Origin: Gnetum montanum
Taxonomy: Eukaryota > Streptophyta > Gnetopsida > Gnetales > Gnetaceae
Direction: 5' to 3'
NCBI GenBank assembly: GCA_015680685.1
Contig: MNCI01003943.1
Coordinates: 130,818 to 194,817, forward strand
Length of the DNA: 64,000 nucleotides
The number at the start of each line of letters is the position of its first letter. Position 1 is the first letter of the stretch. Below the pieces are notes generated by a model. The model did not search any database. It was not told the origin of the DNA and saw nothing but the letters and a program-made list of their open reading frames with translations. The translations under genes were made by a program, and so were the position numbers. Below, piece after piece: positions 45,221 to 56,055 of the stretch.

Positions 45221-48011
45221 TCATGTGGTTCCTGGTGGCGGTGGTTCCTCCATGGGATGCTTCCCCTCGTCTTGTGCTCCAAGTTTTGGAATTTGATGGC
45301 TCTGCAATAATGCTTGGAGCTTTTCTTCTTTAGTTTGGGGATCTTGTGCTATCCATGTTGATGCTCCAACATTTGATGGAGTCGACACCTTCCATGGACA
45401 CGGTAGTTGCGGGAACATCTTATTTGCTTTGATGTAATAGGCTGCAAACAACCATTGTTCCTCCTCATAGGTTCTGGCTTTGTCCCTGTACTTTTGAAAA
45501 TCTGTAAGCCATCGAGCCAAGTCTACTGTGACATCTTTTTGTCCTTGGTAGTTGGCCTTAACCACCTCTAGTTTAGAATTTTTGGACTTCTAGCCTCTGC
45601 AATGTTTTCTTATGCTTTGCAAATTCTACTTCATATTTAGCATAAGTGGTAGCTACCTACTTTTTGAGCTCTGTTCTTGGGCATCCTACTATCAACATGG
45701 CTAGATTGGCATACCGCAAGTTTGCCAATCCCATGTACTCTATAAGATCTTGAATCTATAGGTCCTGACTTTTAAGCTCTACCTAGTGGGCAAACACATA
45801 TGTGTCCAATATGACCTACCAATTAGTGTGTTGAGCACTAAAGCTGTTGATGTGGGCCTTGGTCATATGGATCTCCTTTTCTATGATTTGCTTGTACATC
45901 CCCACTTGATCTCTGAAATGCTCCTTTAACTTCTCATGTTGCATGGCCTCGTTTTTCCACATGCTTATTTCAATGGCCATCTTTTGATGGATTGCATGTA
46001 CCTCCTCCATTGAGAGGGTTTGATTCTCTCTAGCCAAACAGTTCATGTCTTGGTTAACCCTAACCAACTACTCTTGTAATTACTAAAAGTTTTCCTCGAG
46101 AACATTCTTCTATTTCTCCACATTGGTCAACCAAAGATTATCAGCAGCGAGCTATTTATTCTCTTCTTGTAAGGTCCTGAGTGCCTTAACGTGCACGTAG
46201 GTTTGTGCTTGTGCCTTGGAGGCATCCTAGTCAACCTTCTCCTTCTCCTCCGCCACTCTTTTATTGTCCACCAATAGTTTATTAAGCTACTCCATCCTGA
46301 AAGTGTCCTGCTAGTCTATAAGAACAAACTAAGATGGGTCCCACTGTGCAACTTGCAGGGTAACAAGCCTTTCTTGGAGTCTTGCCAACTCCGCTTCTGC
46401 ATGCTCAGCCTTGGTCTCTACCATAATCAGCTTTCCTTTGGTGGAGATGAGGTCTAATTGCATTGTTGTGACATCTTGCAGGATGTCGAACGAGGATGCA
46501 ATTACTTGTCCTATCTGTAGCAATCGATCAAGAACATCCTCATGCTCTGCAGGAGTCATTAAGAGACTAGCCAAAGTTTCAGCATCCCATGCTCCTGTGA
46601 AATCTACCGATGGCACAATAGGGATGTTGAAAGATTCTTTGATGTGATTTGTAACCACTTCTATGGATCCTACTATATCTTGGTGTTGCATGACCACCAT
46701 TGTGTTCCCTTCACCTATTTCCAATTGCACCTAGAAAGACGTAGCTTCCCCTGAAGTTTTTTGTGACCAATGGGTCTCCCCTCCTCCTTTTTGTATGGAC
46801 ACCTCACCCCATGCATGATCAATAGAAACTATGGACCATATGGTGTCGTGGATGACACGAAATAGATTAGCATCATCACGACTTCCCCAACTGAACGTCT
46901 CAGCGATGGCCCTGAGATGGCTCATCGATGGTCTATAATCCTATGGTAGTGGTGGCAGTTGGTCTCACTAGCTCATGCTAGACCCTACTTCTTATTGACT
47001 AGGCCCTGTGCTTAGGAGTTGGCTAGGTCTTTTAGTTTGAGTTGCAGCGGACCCCACCATCTATTCTTACTCTGGCTCCAGTGTCTCACCAGCACTCTTC
47101 CTTTAGGCTGGTGGCTTTAGTAGTTCAGTGAATGAAGCATTTTGGGCTCTTCTGGGAACATCATTGGTGTACCCTAGAATACCAACATGTTTGCACAACT
47201 TCCTGATGAGATAAGGGAAGGGCAACACAAACTTCCCTATCTTGCGTTCTTCAAACCACCTCAAGATCTCCATGAAATATAGGTGAGAAAGGTTAGCATT
47301 AACCTTTCCCATCAATATTGCACTTCCTATTACCACATATGTTGAAATTCTATTTAATCCTCTTGTGGGGAAGATGTGATAAGTACCAATCTTGAAGTAT
47401 ATCCTTTCTTCCAACGTTAACTCTCCATATTTCTTGTCTTCTTTGCCATACATCCTATCCAACCAGACTCTTCGCACATCAGCATTAGGGCGAGTGGACA
47501 AGTGAGTAACTTTTGGCCATGTATTTGAAAGGTTAAACACTTTCGAGATGGCCTTGGCGAAAAAATCTACAGACACACCACAAATGTTAGTTGTGGTGCC
47601 TTCTTCTTTATTATGCCAAAATTGATACATTTCTCCTAAGTACCAAGCACCACTTTTAGAGAGGACAAGCCAAAATGGGGGGCCTTTGAGTTGGTCCCTA
47701 ACGGTCTCAGGAGCAAATTTCATGAAAGGTCTGAAATTTAATTCCACGATCACAACTACTGATGTGGACTTTTCTTGGATAGCCTGAACACACTCTGAGG
47801 ACAACGTGAGGTGTTGTCCCTGTCCAGGCACTTCAGCAGCTCCTCCTTCTGCCTGTCCCAACTACACAGTAGCAGGAGTCTCTTGATGGATGCTAAATGA
47901 TTACTCCTCCTGCTCTGCATGTTATTTAAGAGACACTTGTCCTCTGCCTCTCCTAGGTCACTTGGACACATCTTAAGAGGATCCTTCTTGTTGTCCATGT
48001 TTAGGGGCCAT
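45221..48011 (-). pseudogene. Element C ORF2: putative plant transposon-protein domain plus coiled coil
   Basis: Best-kept copy. Start MAPKHGQ at 48011. The largest open piece (47103-47861, 252 codons) holds VVIVELNFRPFMKF, SGAWYLGEMYQFWHN, TNICGVSVDF, RPNADVRRVWLDRMYG, YGELTLEERIYFKIGTYHIFPTRGLN and a VNANLSHLYFMEIL block, ending FPYLIRKLCKHVGIL. This fits the 'putative plant transposon protein' domain of the extra 3' ORF in Athila/Calypso-type elements. Pieces 46329-46730, 45816-46067 and 45221-45565 form a long coiled coil and a Pro-rich end (EEPPPPGTT). No membrane segment or signal peptide is seen, so an envelope role is unsupported. About 930 codons in all, with stops and frameshifts between pieces. 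Confidence 0.78.
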
Positions 48012-50007
48012 CTACAATCACACGAGGCCAACCATTAGTAAGGTTGTTTACAAAATTTAAATTATACCTTACTTCTATGTTAATGAATTCGTTTCTTATT
48101 TCATGTGATTCAAAGTTAGAAAATCGTGTCGAAATGTCCCCTAAAAGTTTTAATATTGGGCCCTAATTTGATTAGGTGGCTTTAAAATTTAATTCCCTGG
48201 TGTAGGTGAGGAGATAAGAAAGTTTTTGGCACATGTTTATCATTTTTATAAGTAATTTCCCTTTATAGTATCCTTCAGGCAATGATGAATTTCAAAAACT
48301 TTATGTGCAATTTGGAGTGTACCCCTCCCCCATAACTAAGCTGAACACTTCGGGTTCAAGTAGGTTCGAATGGAATGAAAATAGGAGCGCTGGCGAGCGA
48401 GTTATGGTTGTTTGACTAAGAGGTAAGAAAATCACAATTCGTGGAAGGAAATTTGAAAAACTTCCCCTCCCCCCCCCCCCTGGTGTGAACAATTCAAAAT
48501 AATGTTGACATGCATGCAAGGGGTCCATATTTATAATTTTGTTCGACGCGATATCGTGTACATGATAGCACGGCCCCAATATCGTGTTGAACTTGATATC
48601 ACGTACACGATATCGCAACCTATTTAAAGTAGGATACTTAGAAAAATTGATAATTTTTTTAAATTCTAAACTCAAAAATGAAGGACTTGAAGTTGGTGTA
48701 AAAGGTCCAGGGTGATATGAAATAGTCTTAAAGGCACAAAAAGTATAATGGTGTAGAATCTAGCAATGGAATGTATGAATCGAATGAGGTAAAAGGACAT
48801 GTTTCAGTACATAGGAACGTTTGAACTAGAAGGATGATGAGGGAAAGAGTATTGTAATCCTTGGAGGGTATAAAATGATGTGATGGTGATGTGTTATGAG
48901 TGTAGATTGCAAGGGTTATGCAAGTGGGTCCTCCCCAAAGCAAGTTCCAACCTATAATGCCCTCGTGTAACCACATCTTAAAATGTTTGTGGGCACTAGA
49001 AGGGTTAAATGTAATCCACACCAGTTCCACAAAACACACACATGTATATACCACCATGATGAGGTATCAATTCAATGCTACACAAAACACAAGTTACCAA
49101 TACATGGGCAACAAGATGAGGTGAATTGTAGAAGGGATTGTAGAGATTGGGACATGAGGTAACTAACCCAAGGCACAATGAATCTCGAGTGTAGGGCATG
49201 ATTGATGTGTCATTAACTTGTCACTCCAAAATCAAGACCAAGTCCATTCCTCTGAGTAGTGACATCACATAGTTTCATCCCATGATGGACACTCATAAGA
49301 GTACCATGACAACAAGGCGTACGATCACTTGGTGTTTTGTTTAAGGGAGGAGTGATTCTGAATTGCTTTGTGGCACTTTGATCTTGATCTTTTCTCTTTT
49401 CTTTTTGGTTTTTTTTTCATCATCATTCATCAGTTTTTTTTTTTTTTTTGGAATGCTTAATCCACATAAGCCACCTACCTTCAAGCATGGGTGCATGTCT
49501 TTCCAATGGGATCCCCTTAGAATAGCATTGGTTTTCTTGAGTGAGTGCCTTTTTATTACTCTTACTCCCATTTTTTGTTAGATCTACAAGGATCTTAGTA
49601 CAACTAGGCTGCATGATAATTCCCATGGATGTCACCAAAGAGAATCCACAAGTCCCCTTGATGTCACACCTTGGTCATTCCCTCTTGGTCCATCCTTCTT
49701 CGCTCTAGGTATAATGAGCACAAAATTACCTTAAGTTTTAATGATGTCAAGAATATCATCATATCCAGAATAGAACCTCTTATTAATAGAATGGTTGGGT
49801 GGATGTGATGGGCTCACTATCCAAATAATTAGTTACTCAAAACTTGATAGCAAAGAACAACACCTCAACCAACAGGTCACGTGAGTATTTTATTTACCGA
49901 TGAGATTACCTTCAAAAAAAATAAAACAACAAGTTAAAAAATGAAAAACTAGAAAACAAAAAATTGTAAAATTAAAGAAAAGAAAAAATATTTATTAATT
50001 CTACTTG
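48012..50007 (-). other. Element C spacer between gag and ORF2
   Basis: Noncoding, alignable with B 32042-33999. It contains a second polypurine motif (48320-48340), a C homopolymer run (about 48467-48480), the palindrome/TATA module (48528-48625), the CCTCCCCAAAGCAAG stretch (48930-48944), a long T run (49436-49450) and one GAAAGACATG motif copy (49477-49505). ORFs of 60-120 codons (48301-48675, 48728-49057) have no recognisable protein features. Confidence 0.65.
48528..48625 (-). promoter_or_regulatory. Internal promoter-like module of element C upstream of ORF2
   Basis: Minus sense: CGATATCGTGTACGTGATATC (about 48595-48616), further GATATC-type repeats (48545-48590), then TATAAATA (48528-48535). 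In the 5' LTR the order is the same: palindromes 53271-53335, TATA 53248-53255. The ORF2 ATG is about 517 bases downstream of this TATA. Confidence 0.62.
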
Positions 50008-50021
50008 TTAGAATGAGGGAT

Positions 50022-50038
50022 ATCCCCCATAACTAAAC
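50022..50038 (-). promoter_or_regulatory. Polypurine motif at gag end of C (possible central PPT)
   Basis: Minus sense GTTTAGTTATGGGGGAT, nearly the same wording as the 3' PPT. Matches B at 34015-34030. Confidence 0.5.
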
Positions 50039-50703
50039 CTTTGATCATGGTGAGAATTAATAAATGGAAAGTGTGGATCCATGCATATTGGAAATGTTGG
50101 GGATCGATCATATCCCAACCACTGGTAGTCTTTTAAGGTGGTGGTTGGAATGTATCCATATTGGGGTTCACACACTTGACCGTAATCGACATAGTGGGGT
50201 AGGTTATATGATAGGGTCATGGGATAGGGAGCTACCCCACTATGGCACCCTTGATCATAAGATGGTATGCAAGGATCGATATGTCCCCCTTTATGGTTAT
50301 ATTCATTAGGCCGCATAGTTGTTGGAAAATTATTGGTGGCCCTAATAAAATAACACGAGGTGTGGAGTTCAAGGAGAAGGATGCATCATAGCATGGAACT
50401 TGTGCTGGGTTGCAAGATGTAGTGGGTTCAACATCGTGTTGCTTCTTCCTATGGCCATGCCTAAAGAAAGGATGCTTTTGAGTACTTCCACTGCTATTGA
50501 CAGTAGTAGCACAAGTAGCATTCAAAGGTTGGTGCTATGATGCAAAACCTTATGGTACAATTGGTGGTCATGTAGAAGGAGGTGAAGGATGAGAATATTG
50601 TTGTTGAGGAAAACTGTAACGTACATGAGGTGGCGACCTTGGCGAAGAGGGCATGAGTGGATAGTATTCCGAAGAATGATAACGATGAGGTGAATTAGAG
50701 GAT

Positions 50704-50801
50704 GATGATCTGGTTGGAGAAATAGGATGTTGAACATAGTAAGAATTTACANAATGATCTGGTTGGAGAAATAGGATGTTGAACATAGTAAGAATTTACA
50801 T
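50704..50801. other. Single-N join with 48-bp duplicated flank
   Basis: The sequence ATGATCTGGTTGGAGAAATA... up to TTTACA before the N at 50752 is repeated right after it. B lacks such a duplication, so this is most likely an unmerged contig overlap. Confidence 0.85.
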
Positions 50802-52495
50802 TGGGACATACAAAGGATATGGTCAGGTTGGTGATGGCCTCCTCCATGATTGGGGCTTTTACCACTATGGTTGAACCTAATATTTCTGTATGAAATCTAG
50901 ATGTAACATTCCTCCCCAATGCTCATGTAAATGTCAAAAAACTGGGCTTTGGCCTTTGGGGTGATCATATAGATAGGTGTTACATTGATATGTGAGGTTG
51001 GCAATTGAGTTCTTATTCTTATTATATTCTACCCTTTTTTTTTATTGTTGCATGATGTCCTGTCCTGTTTCTTGATTTGGCTAAGTTGTGCCTCTACTAT
51101 TGTTAGCATCTTCTCCATATTTTTTGTGCACCCACTCCATCATCTTGTTAATCTATGTTGCAATTTCATCTAGTGACTGTTGCATTGGCAAAGGTAGAAA
51201 TGGTTGCACTTCCTCCAAGTGAGTTGATTTCTCCTGTTTATGGTTATGGACCTTTGCTAATTTGAGATTTTGGTCCTGTTGAGAGCTTTCAACATTCTCC
51301 CATTTAGCCATTTCTCCTTCTTCTTTTGCTACCCACTTAATAAGGTCTTGGAGTTGATGGGTTTGTAGCTCGTATAGTTGACCTCAGGCATACATCCCTA
51401 GGGGTTCCCTTGTTTCATTACGAACTCCATCCATGATGTGACATATTAGCCTTTCCTCAGAGAATCCAAGGCCTGGGTGGTTGTTTAACAATGCATGATA
51501 TCTTTCTAAGGCCATGTCCAAGGGTTCATGTTGCTCTTGTTTCCATTCTTGGATTTGTATCCTCAAGGTTGACACTCTAGCATAAGTTTGATATCGTTCA
51601 GTAAAGAGTTCTACCATTGTTGGCCAACTACGGATTCATTTTGGTTTTAACAATTTATACCACACTTTTGCTTGCCCAACGAGTGTCATGGGAAAGAGCT
51701 TAAGTTTTTGCCACCCATTATCAATATTATTCCATACACAGGCATCGTAGAAGGCTTGTAGATGATGTTGCAGATGTAAATCATAACCTTTGGAAAACTT
51801 AGGAAAGTTTTTAAAGTCAAGCCTTGGTAGACGGCTTTCCTTGCAATGCCTGCAGGATATTCAAATAGCCTCTTGTATATGCATTAGGCTCTTAGTGGCC
51901 AGTAAGGATTCATCGTCACTAAATGAGTTGTGAGTTTGTGTGTTGGGACGATGTTGCCCTTTTTCATGTTGGCATTCTTGATTTTATTTATGAGCTGGAT
52001 TTTTAGTTCTATGCCAATCCCTTGAAAGATAGTCATCCGTGTCACAATCTGACATTGAAGGAGTAGAGGAAGAGAGGGAATTGTAAAACTTGTTATGACT
52101 TTTGTAAGTCTTCCAATCATCCCCAAATAAGTTCTTATTAGCTATTGAGAAGGTCCTATGCCTTTTGGGCCTCCTCGTTCTATGGGATGTCTCATCCTTA
52201 CTAGAGGTGTCAGAGTTGGATGATGAAAGTCTTTGAGTATTGTTGGGGTGTTCATGAACGTAGGGGACTCCTACATAAGGTTGAGTACTCCAAACTTTAT
52301 CTTCATCATCATATAATTTTTTGGTTCTCCAATGAATTTCCTTACTCATTATTGCGTTGTCAGAGTCTTGTGAGAGAGACATTGTTGTGAACCATGTGTG
52401 ACTTAATTAAAACTAATTTCTTTCCTAAGAGATATATCGTGAATACTTGTTATAGCGATCTTGTATGATATAACTAATCTAAATAACTAGCACTA

Positions 52496-52513
52496 TCCCT
52501 GGAAATGGCGCCA
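52496..52513 (-). promoter_or_regulatory. Element C primer-binding site, tRNA-Asp type
   Basis: Minus sense TGGCGCCATTTCCAGGGA against plant tRNA-Asp complement TGGCGCCGTTGCCGGGGA, 15 of 18, one base from the LTR. tRNA-Asp priming is typical of Athila-type Ty3 elements. Confidence 0.85.
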
Positions 52514-52514
52514 A

Positions 52515-53367
52515 TGATGAGTGGCAAGGTACCCATACACTCAACCATATGAATACAAGCATTTCACACACGATCCGGTCGAACTCCACAGACAAGCTAG
52601 TTGTGGTATCTAGATAGTTACTCATTGATCGTAGTTCGCTATCTTTCCACCTAGACTAGTATTTTCTTTGTCATGTATGGTTTAGTCGGAAGTGAGGTGT
52701 ATGATGTGGTCCTAGACTAGTGCTACTCCTAGAGGCAATGGAAAGTAACTTTGATTAAGCTAAGAGGGCAAGGGTGAAGAGAGTCTAAGCTAGCCTAAGT
52801 GCAATGAGCATCCATCCTTAATCATCCATACACATCTTGGACCTCATGCATGACTACTACTAGGATTACAAAGCACATATCCTAGGTACGCTACTAAGTT
52901 ACCAAGTAGTCACACTTGAATGCTTGTGATTAAGTCGTACTCATTTCGCATTTAAGGAGTTTAGGGTGAAGAGATATTAACTACGAAAGAAATAAAGAAT
53001 AATGACAATTAAATAATTAAACAAAGTAAATTTTGCAATGATGAAGTAATCTTGATCTTTATTTTCGATCATGTGCGTGTCCAAGTACGTCACACTTGAA
53101 TAAAGGTGCCATACAATTACAATCATCAAAATGCGGGCATGCACTAGGGGAAAAGGGTTGAGAAGAACTAAAATGAAAGCTAACTTTTAAAATGAACGAC
53201 GAACTAAAAACTAAAAACTGACTTCCAACTCCTTGCACCTACATGTGTATTTATAGGCCCGCACAGGAGTCACGATATCGTGCATCCTATATCGCTAGCC
53301 AGGCCGCGATATCGTGTACGCGATATTACAGGTCCAATATCAGAGCCTAATGAATCACAATTCATCA
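52515..53367 (-). mobile_element. Element C 5' LTR
   Basis: Plus strand TGATGAGTGGCAAGG...CACAATTCATCA, 853 bp. TATA 53248-53255; palindrome CGATATCGTGTACGCGATAT at about 53307-53326 and a second decayed one at 53273-53292. Confidence 0.9.
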
Positions 53368-53372
53368 CCAAG
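53368..53372 (+). repeat. Target-site duplication of element C (right), CCAAG
   Basis: Identical to 44186-44190. Confidence 0.92.
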
Positions 53373-53830
53373 TACAGCTTGAATCATTTCCTATAAATTA
53401 TAAGTTCATACATGAATGAAATAACCTATTTTAAAGGTAATAAAGTTGATGGTAGATTTTCCTTGCAATTTCATATTCCCCTCTTCTCTTATTTATACAT
53501 TTATTACTAGTATCAACTTTTGTTCTTGATTACAATCTATCATCATTAGTTATTAGTGCAATCAAATTATCAAGCAACCATCATATTACATGCCTTATCA
53601 AGATTTTAATAACTCATTTTCTCATAGTTCAAAATTTCATACATTCTATAATTATCACATCTAGAAGATTAAGAGTCAAAGATACATAAGCCCATTAAAT
53701 TGCTTTCAAATCAATTCTATTGATCTATAAAGAGTATCCATTCTTATTTGTGATATTATTAATCAATTTTCTCAAAATTCTTATCATCTATCATCATCAA
53801 TTAAAGAAATTCAAAAATAATTTTTTAACA
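53373..53830 (+). mobile_element. Copia M 3' LTR, second part
   Basis: Resumes the M LTR after element C; collinear with about 39440-39861 and ends AATTTTTTAACA. Confidence 0.85.
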
Positions 53831-55364
53831 AAGACCATGTCTTCCATTTTCTCATTTCCAATAATAAGAGGTTCTTATCATAGAAATAATGTAATTCTTA
53901 TCACATAAAACTAAAATTAAGTCATGATCATTATGCCTTAAAGAAAAGGAAAAGAACCAAGTGGGTTTAGAAAGGGATATGAATATAAGGTAATCTATTG
54001 ATTCTTTTGACTTCTTTAATGAACCCTACTTCTTCATGTGATTATGTCATTACTCATATTATTAGCTTACTATGATACTAGAAAGACACGTCACCCATAC
54101 TTGAAGGTATTCCTTTAGTGAGAATAACATAATATTTAATTAATTCATACATGTACTAAGCATTCTTGAGGTAAAACTGGAAAGGCATGTTATCCATGCC
54201 TAAAGGTACATCTTTGATGGAATTAGCATTGGCTATGAGGCTAGAAAGACATGTTACCCATGTCTAAAGGCATCCCTTTAACCAATGGCCAAGATGTTCT
54301 AAAAATCAAACATTCTAATTAATTATATGTAATATCTATTTTCCATTCTTATCGAGCAATTGTATTCTCATGTGATTATAGCTGATCTTATGGTAGTCAA
54401 TCTAGGATGATGCAATGAAATGTCACTATCAAGTCGTATGAACTTGGCCTACAACTTGAATAAGTATAACAATCTACTTAACCATGCTCAACACATAGGA
54501 TTTATTCTGACCAGGGTAAGACTCTCCTATCACCTCACCCCACTGATATGTATAATTATGAATTTAATGGTTATATCTAGCATAGTACAAACTTATAACT
54601 AAGGAAAACTTAACATGTGTGTATTGGAAGATAAATATGATTCACATTCAATTCCTTGAGTGTCCGTGCATACTTACAGGAGTGGTTATACAAAGGCATT
54701 AAGGACAATAGCCTACTTTGGGGAGGACCCACTTGTATAACTCTTATGTATCATATTTGATAACCAATTCCACACAATCTTGCTCATTCCAAGTGTTTTT
54801 TAACTTCCAATATCATTTTAATAATTCTCAACTATTAATAAACACAATCATTTCCATCAAATATACTTCTCCTCAATGGATACTTATCTTTGTCCAAAAC
54901 CCTTATTATTCATCATTTACAAGCTAATTGCCCATATCAAAGCATCATTATTTGGACATGCACTCTTTAGAAAGAATTAGAACCCTTCAAAAGTCAAAAA
55001 TCCATCATTATATTTTGAAAAATAAAAGCAAAAATCCAAATTTTTCAAGGATACATTATCACCTTGGCTATGATATCTCTAATATAAATCCTATATCTAT
55101 GTGCATTTATTAGAATTTTTGGTACATTTCCTTCCAACCACACAAGGAGTTCATGTCAGCTTCACACCAAAGACCACACCTCCAATTTCAAAAACTTTTA
55201 GTCCTTGAGCTCCTAAAGTTTAGCTTTCTTATCATGGAAAATTTTGTGCAACATTGGAAAAGTTATAAACATTGCTTGTGTTAGTTGATTTACTTGATTT
55301 AGGAAAGGTAAGGGTACTAATCCTTAATACAAACTAACCATTGTATCACAAACATCTTTTAGTC
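53831..55364 (+). other. Element H1 spacer, right of copia insertion
   Basis: Homologous to element A 2230-3600: CTCATTTCCAATAATAAG junction, three GAAAGACATG motif copies (54081-54271), GATGCAATG-AAATGTCACT at about 54407-54428, a plus-strand CTACTTTGGGGAGGACCCACTTG (54713-54735) and a GATATC with TATAAA (about 55069-55088). No ORF2 follows; the spacer passes straight to LTR sequence, so ORF2 and the LTR U3 have been deleted. Confidence 0.65.
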
Positions 55365-56055
55365 AATAACTTAGCCAAATTATTGTAGTTTGTTTTTACA
55401 AATAGTTAGGTATGAGTTCTCGTAGTGTGATCTAAAGTGATTGTACCTAGACATGCTTCATGACCAACAATAAAGATTGAGATCATTTCTGATCATTGCA
55501 ACATATCACTTAGAATAGATTTACTTTTCATTGTTATTTATATTCTAAATTCTTTTATATTTCAATTATCATTTACATTTCCAATGCATGTTAGTAATTT
55601 GATGAAAAAAATATCACTAGTTTCAAGTGCAACATGCAATCATCTAGTAACCTAGTAGTAGCTTTGCTTGGTTCACCTACTTGCAAGTTACTTGGTAATC
55701 CTAGTGGTGATTATACTAGTCTACGGCATGTATGGAAAGCCAAGATTGGATAGTTGTTGCCATTAGCTAGTGTAGCATTTTATTTTCATTATTCCTTAGC
55801 TAAAAGATTCTATATTTCATTTGTTATGTTTTACTTTACTACCATCATAGCTAATCAACATAATCACATCATATGCATTACTATGAATTAAATCATACAC
55901 TTTAACTCCACTAGTTGTATTAAGAAGACAAAGATCATGAAGTTCATATCAACAAGCTAGAATACAATATTGTCCCATCTATGGATTATGATCTTGTCAC
56001 ACATGTACACTTATGACTTATATGATTGGATGTTGAGAACTCTTACCATTCATCA
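55365..56055 (+). mobile_element. Element H1 3' LTR, lacking U3
   Basis: Collinear with 7048-7759 of element A: TTAGCCAAATTATTGTAG, CAATAAAGATTGAGATC, ACTTGGTAATCC, and the end GAACTCTTACCATTCATCA. The promoter half is missing. Confidence 0.65.

Larger units (their letters stand above)
50008..52382 (-). pseudogene. Element C gag (capsid and degenerate zinc-knuckle region)
   Basis: Starts MSLSQDSDNAIMSKEIHW at 52382, about 115 bp inside the PBS, with 132 open codons of a charged N-terminus. Then a LDFKNFPKFSKGYD-like relic, LPMTLVGQAKVWY-like residues near 51650-51690, TMVELFTERYQTYARVSTLR and LDMALERYHALLNN (51384-51617), CNTYLYDHPKGQS knuckle relic near 50950-50985 (lacking two Cys) and a Ser/Pro/His-rich tail to 50008. 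Gag would form particles around element RNA. Frameshifts; a 48-bp assembly duplication at the N at 50752. Confidence 0.82.
44191..53367 (-). mobile_element. Element C: full-length non-autonomous gag-ORF2 LTR retrotransposon (9.2 kb)
   Basis: Minus-strand element with both LTRs (44191-45029 and 52515-53367), tRNA-Asp-type PBS (52496-52513), gag (50008-52382), spacer with internal promoter-like module, ORF2 (45221-48011) and PPT (45030-45047), bounded by a perfect 5-bp TSD CCAAG. It has no protease, RT or integrase, so it must have used enzymes from an autonomous relative such as the lineage of A and H1, which share LTR layout, spacer and (in A) ORF2. LTR pairs differ by roughly one base in ten over the first 240 bases by eye, mostly transitions: an old insertion. 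Confidence 0.9.
39263..53830 (+). mobile_element. Copia element M (5.4 kb without nested C)
   Basis: 5' LTR 39263-39861, PBS 39866-39877, gag-pol in order gag, zinc knuckle, integrase, RT, RNase H (39888-43995), purine tract AAAGAAGGAAC (44001-44011), then a 3' LTR split by element C into 44012-44190 and 53373-53830. The integrase-before-RT order defines Ty1/copia. Inserted in H1. Confidence 0.88.

Noticed and set aside
45221-48011. Calling ORF2 an envelope gene
   Set aside because: Only its position 3' of integrase in element A suggests this; no signal peptide or membrane span is visible in any copy.
48301-49057. ORFs of 109-124 codons in element C's spacer as real genes
   Set aside because: They overlap the promoter-like module and purine motifs, and B lacks matching open frames.
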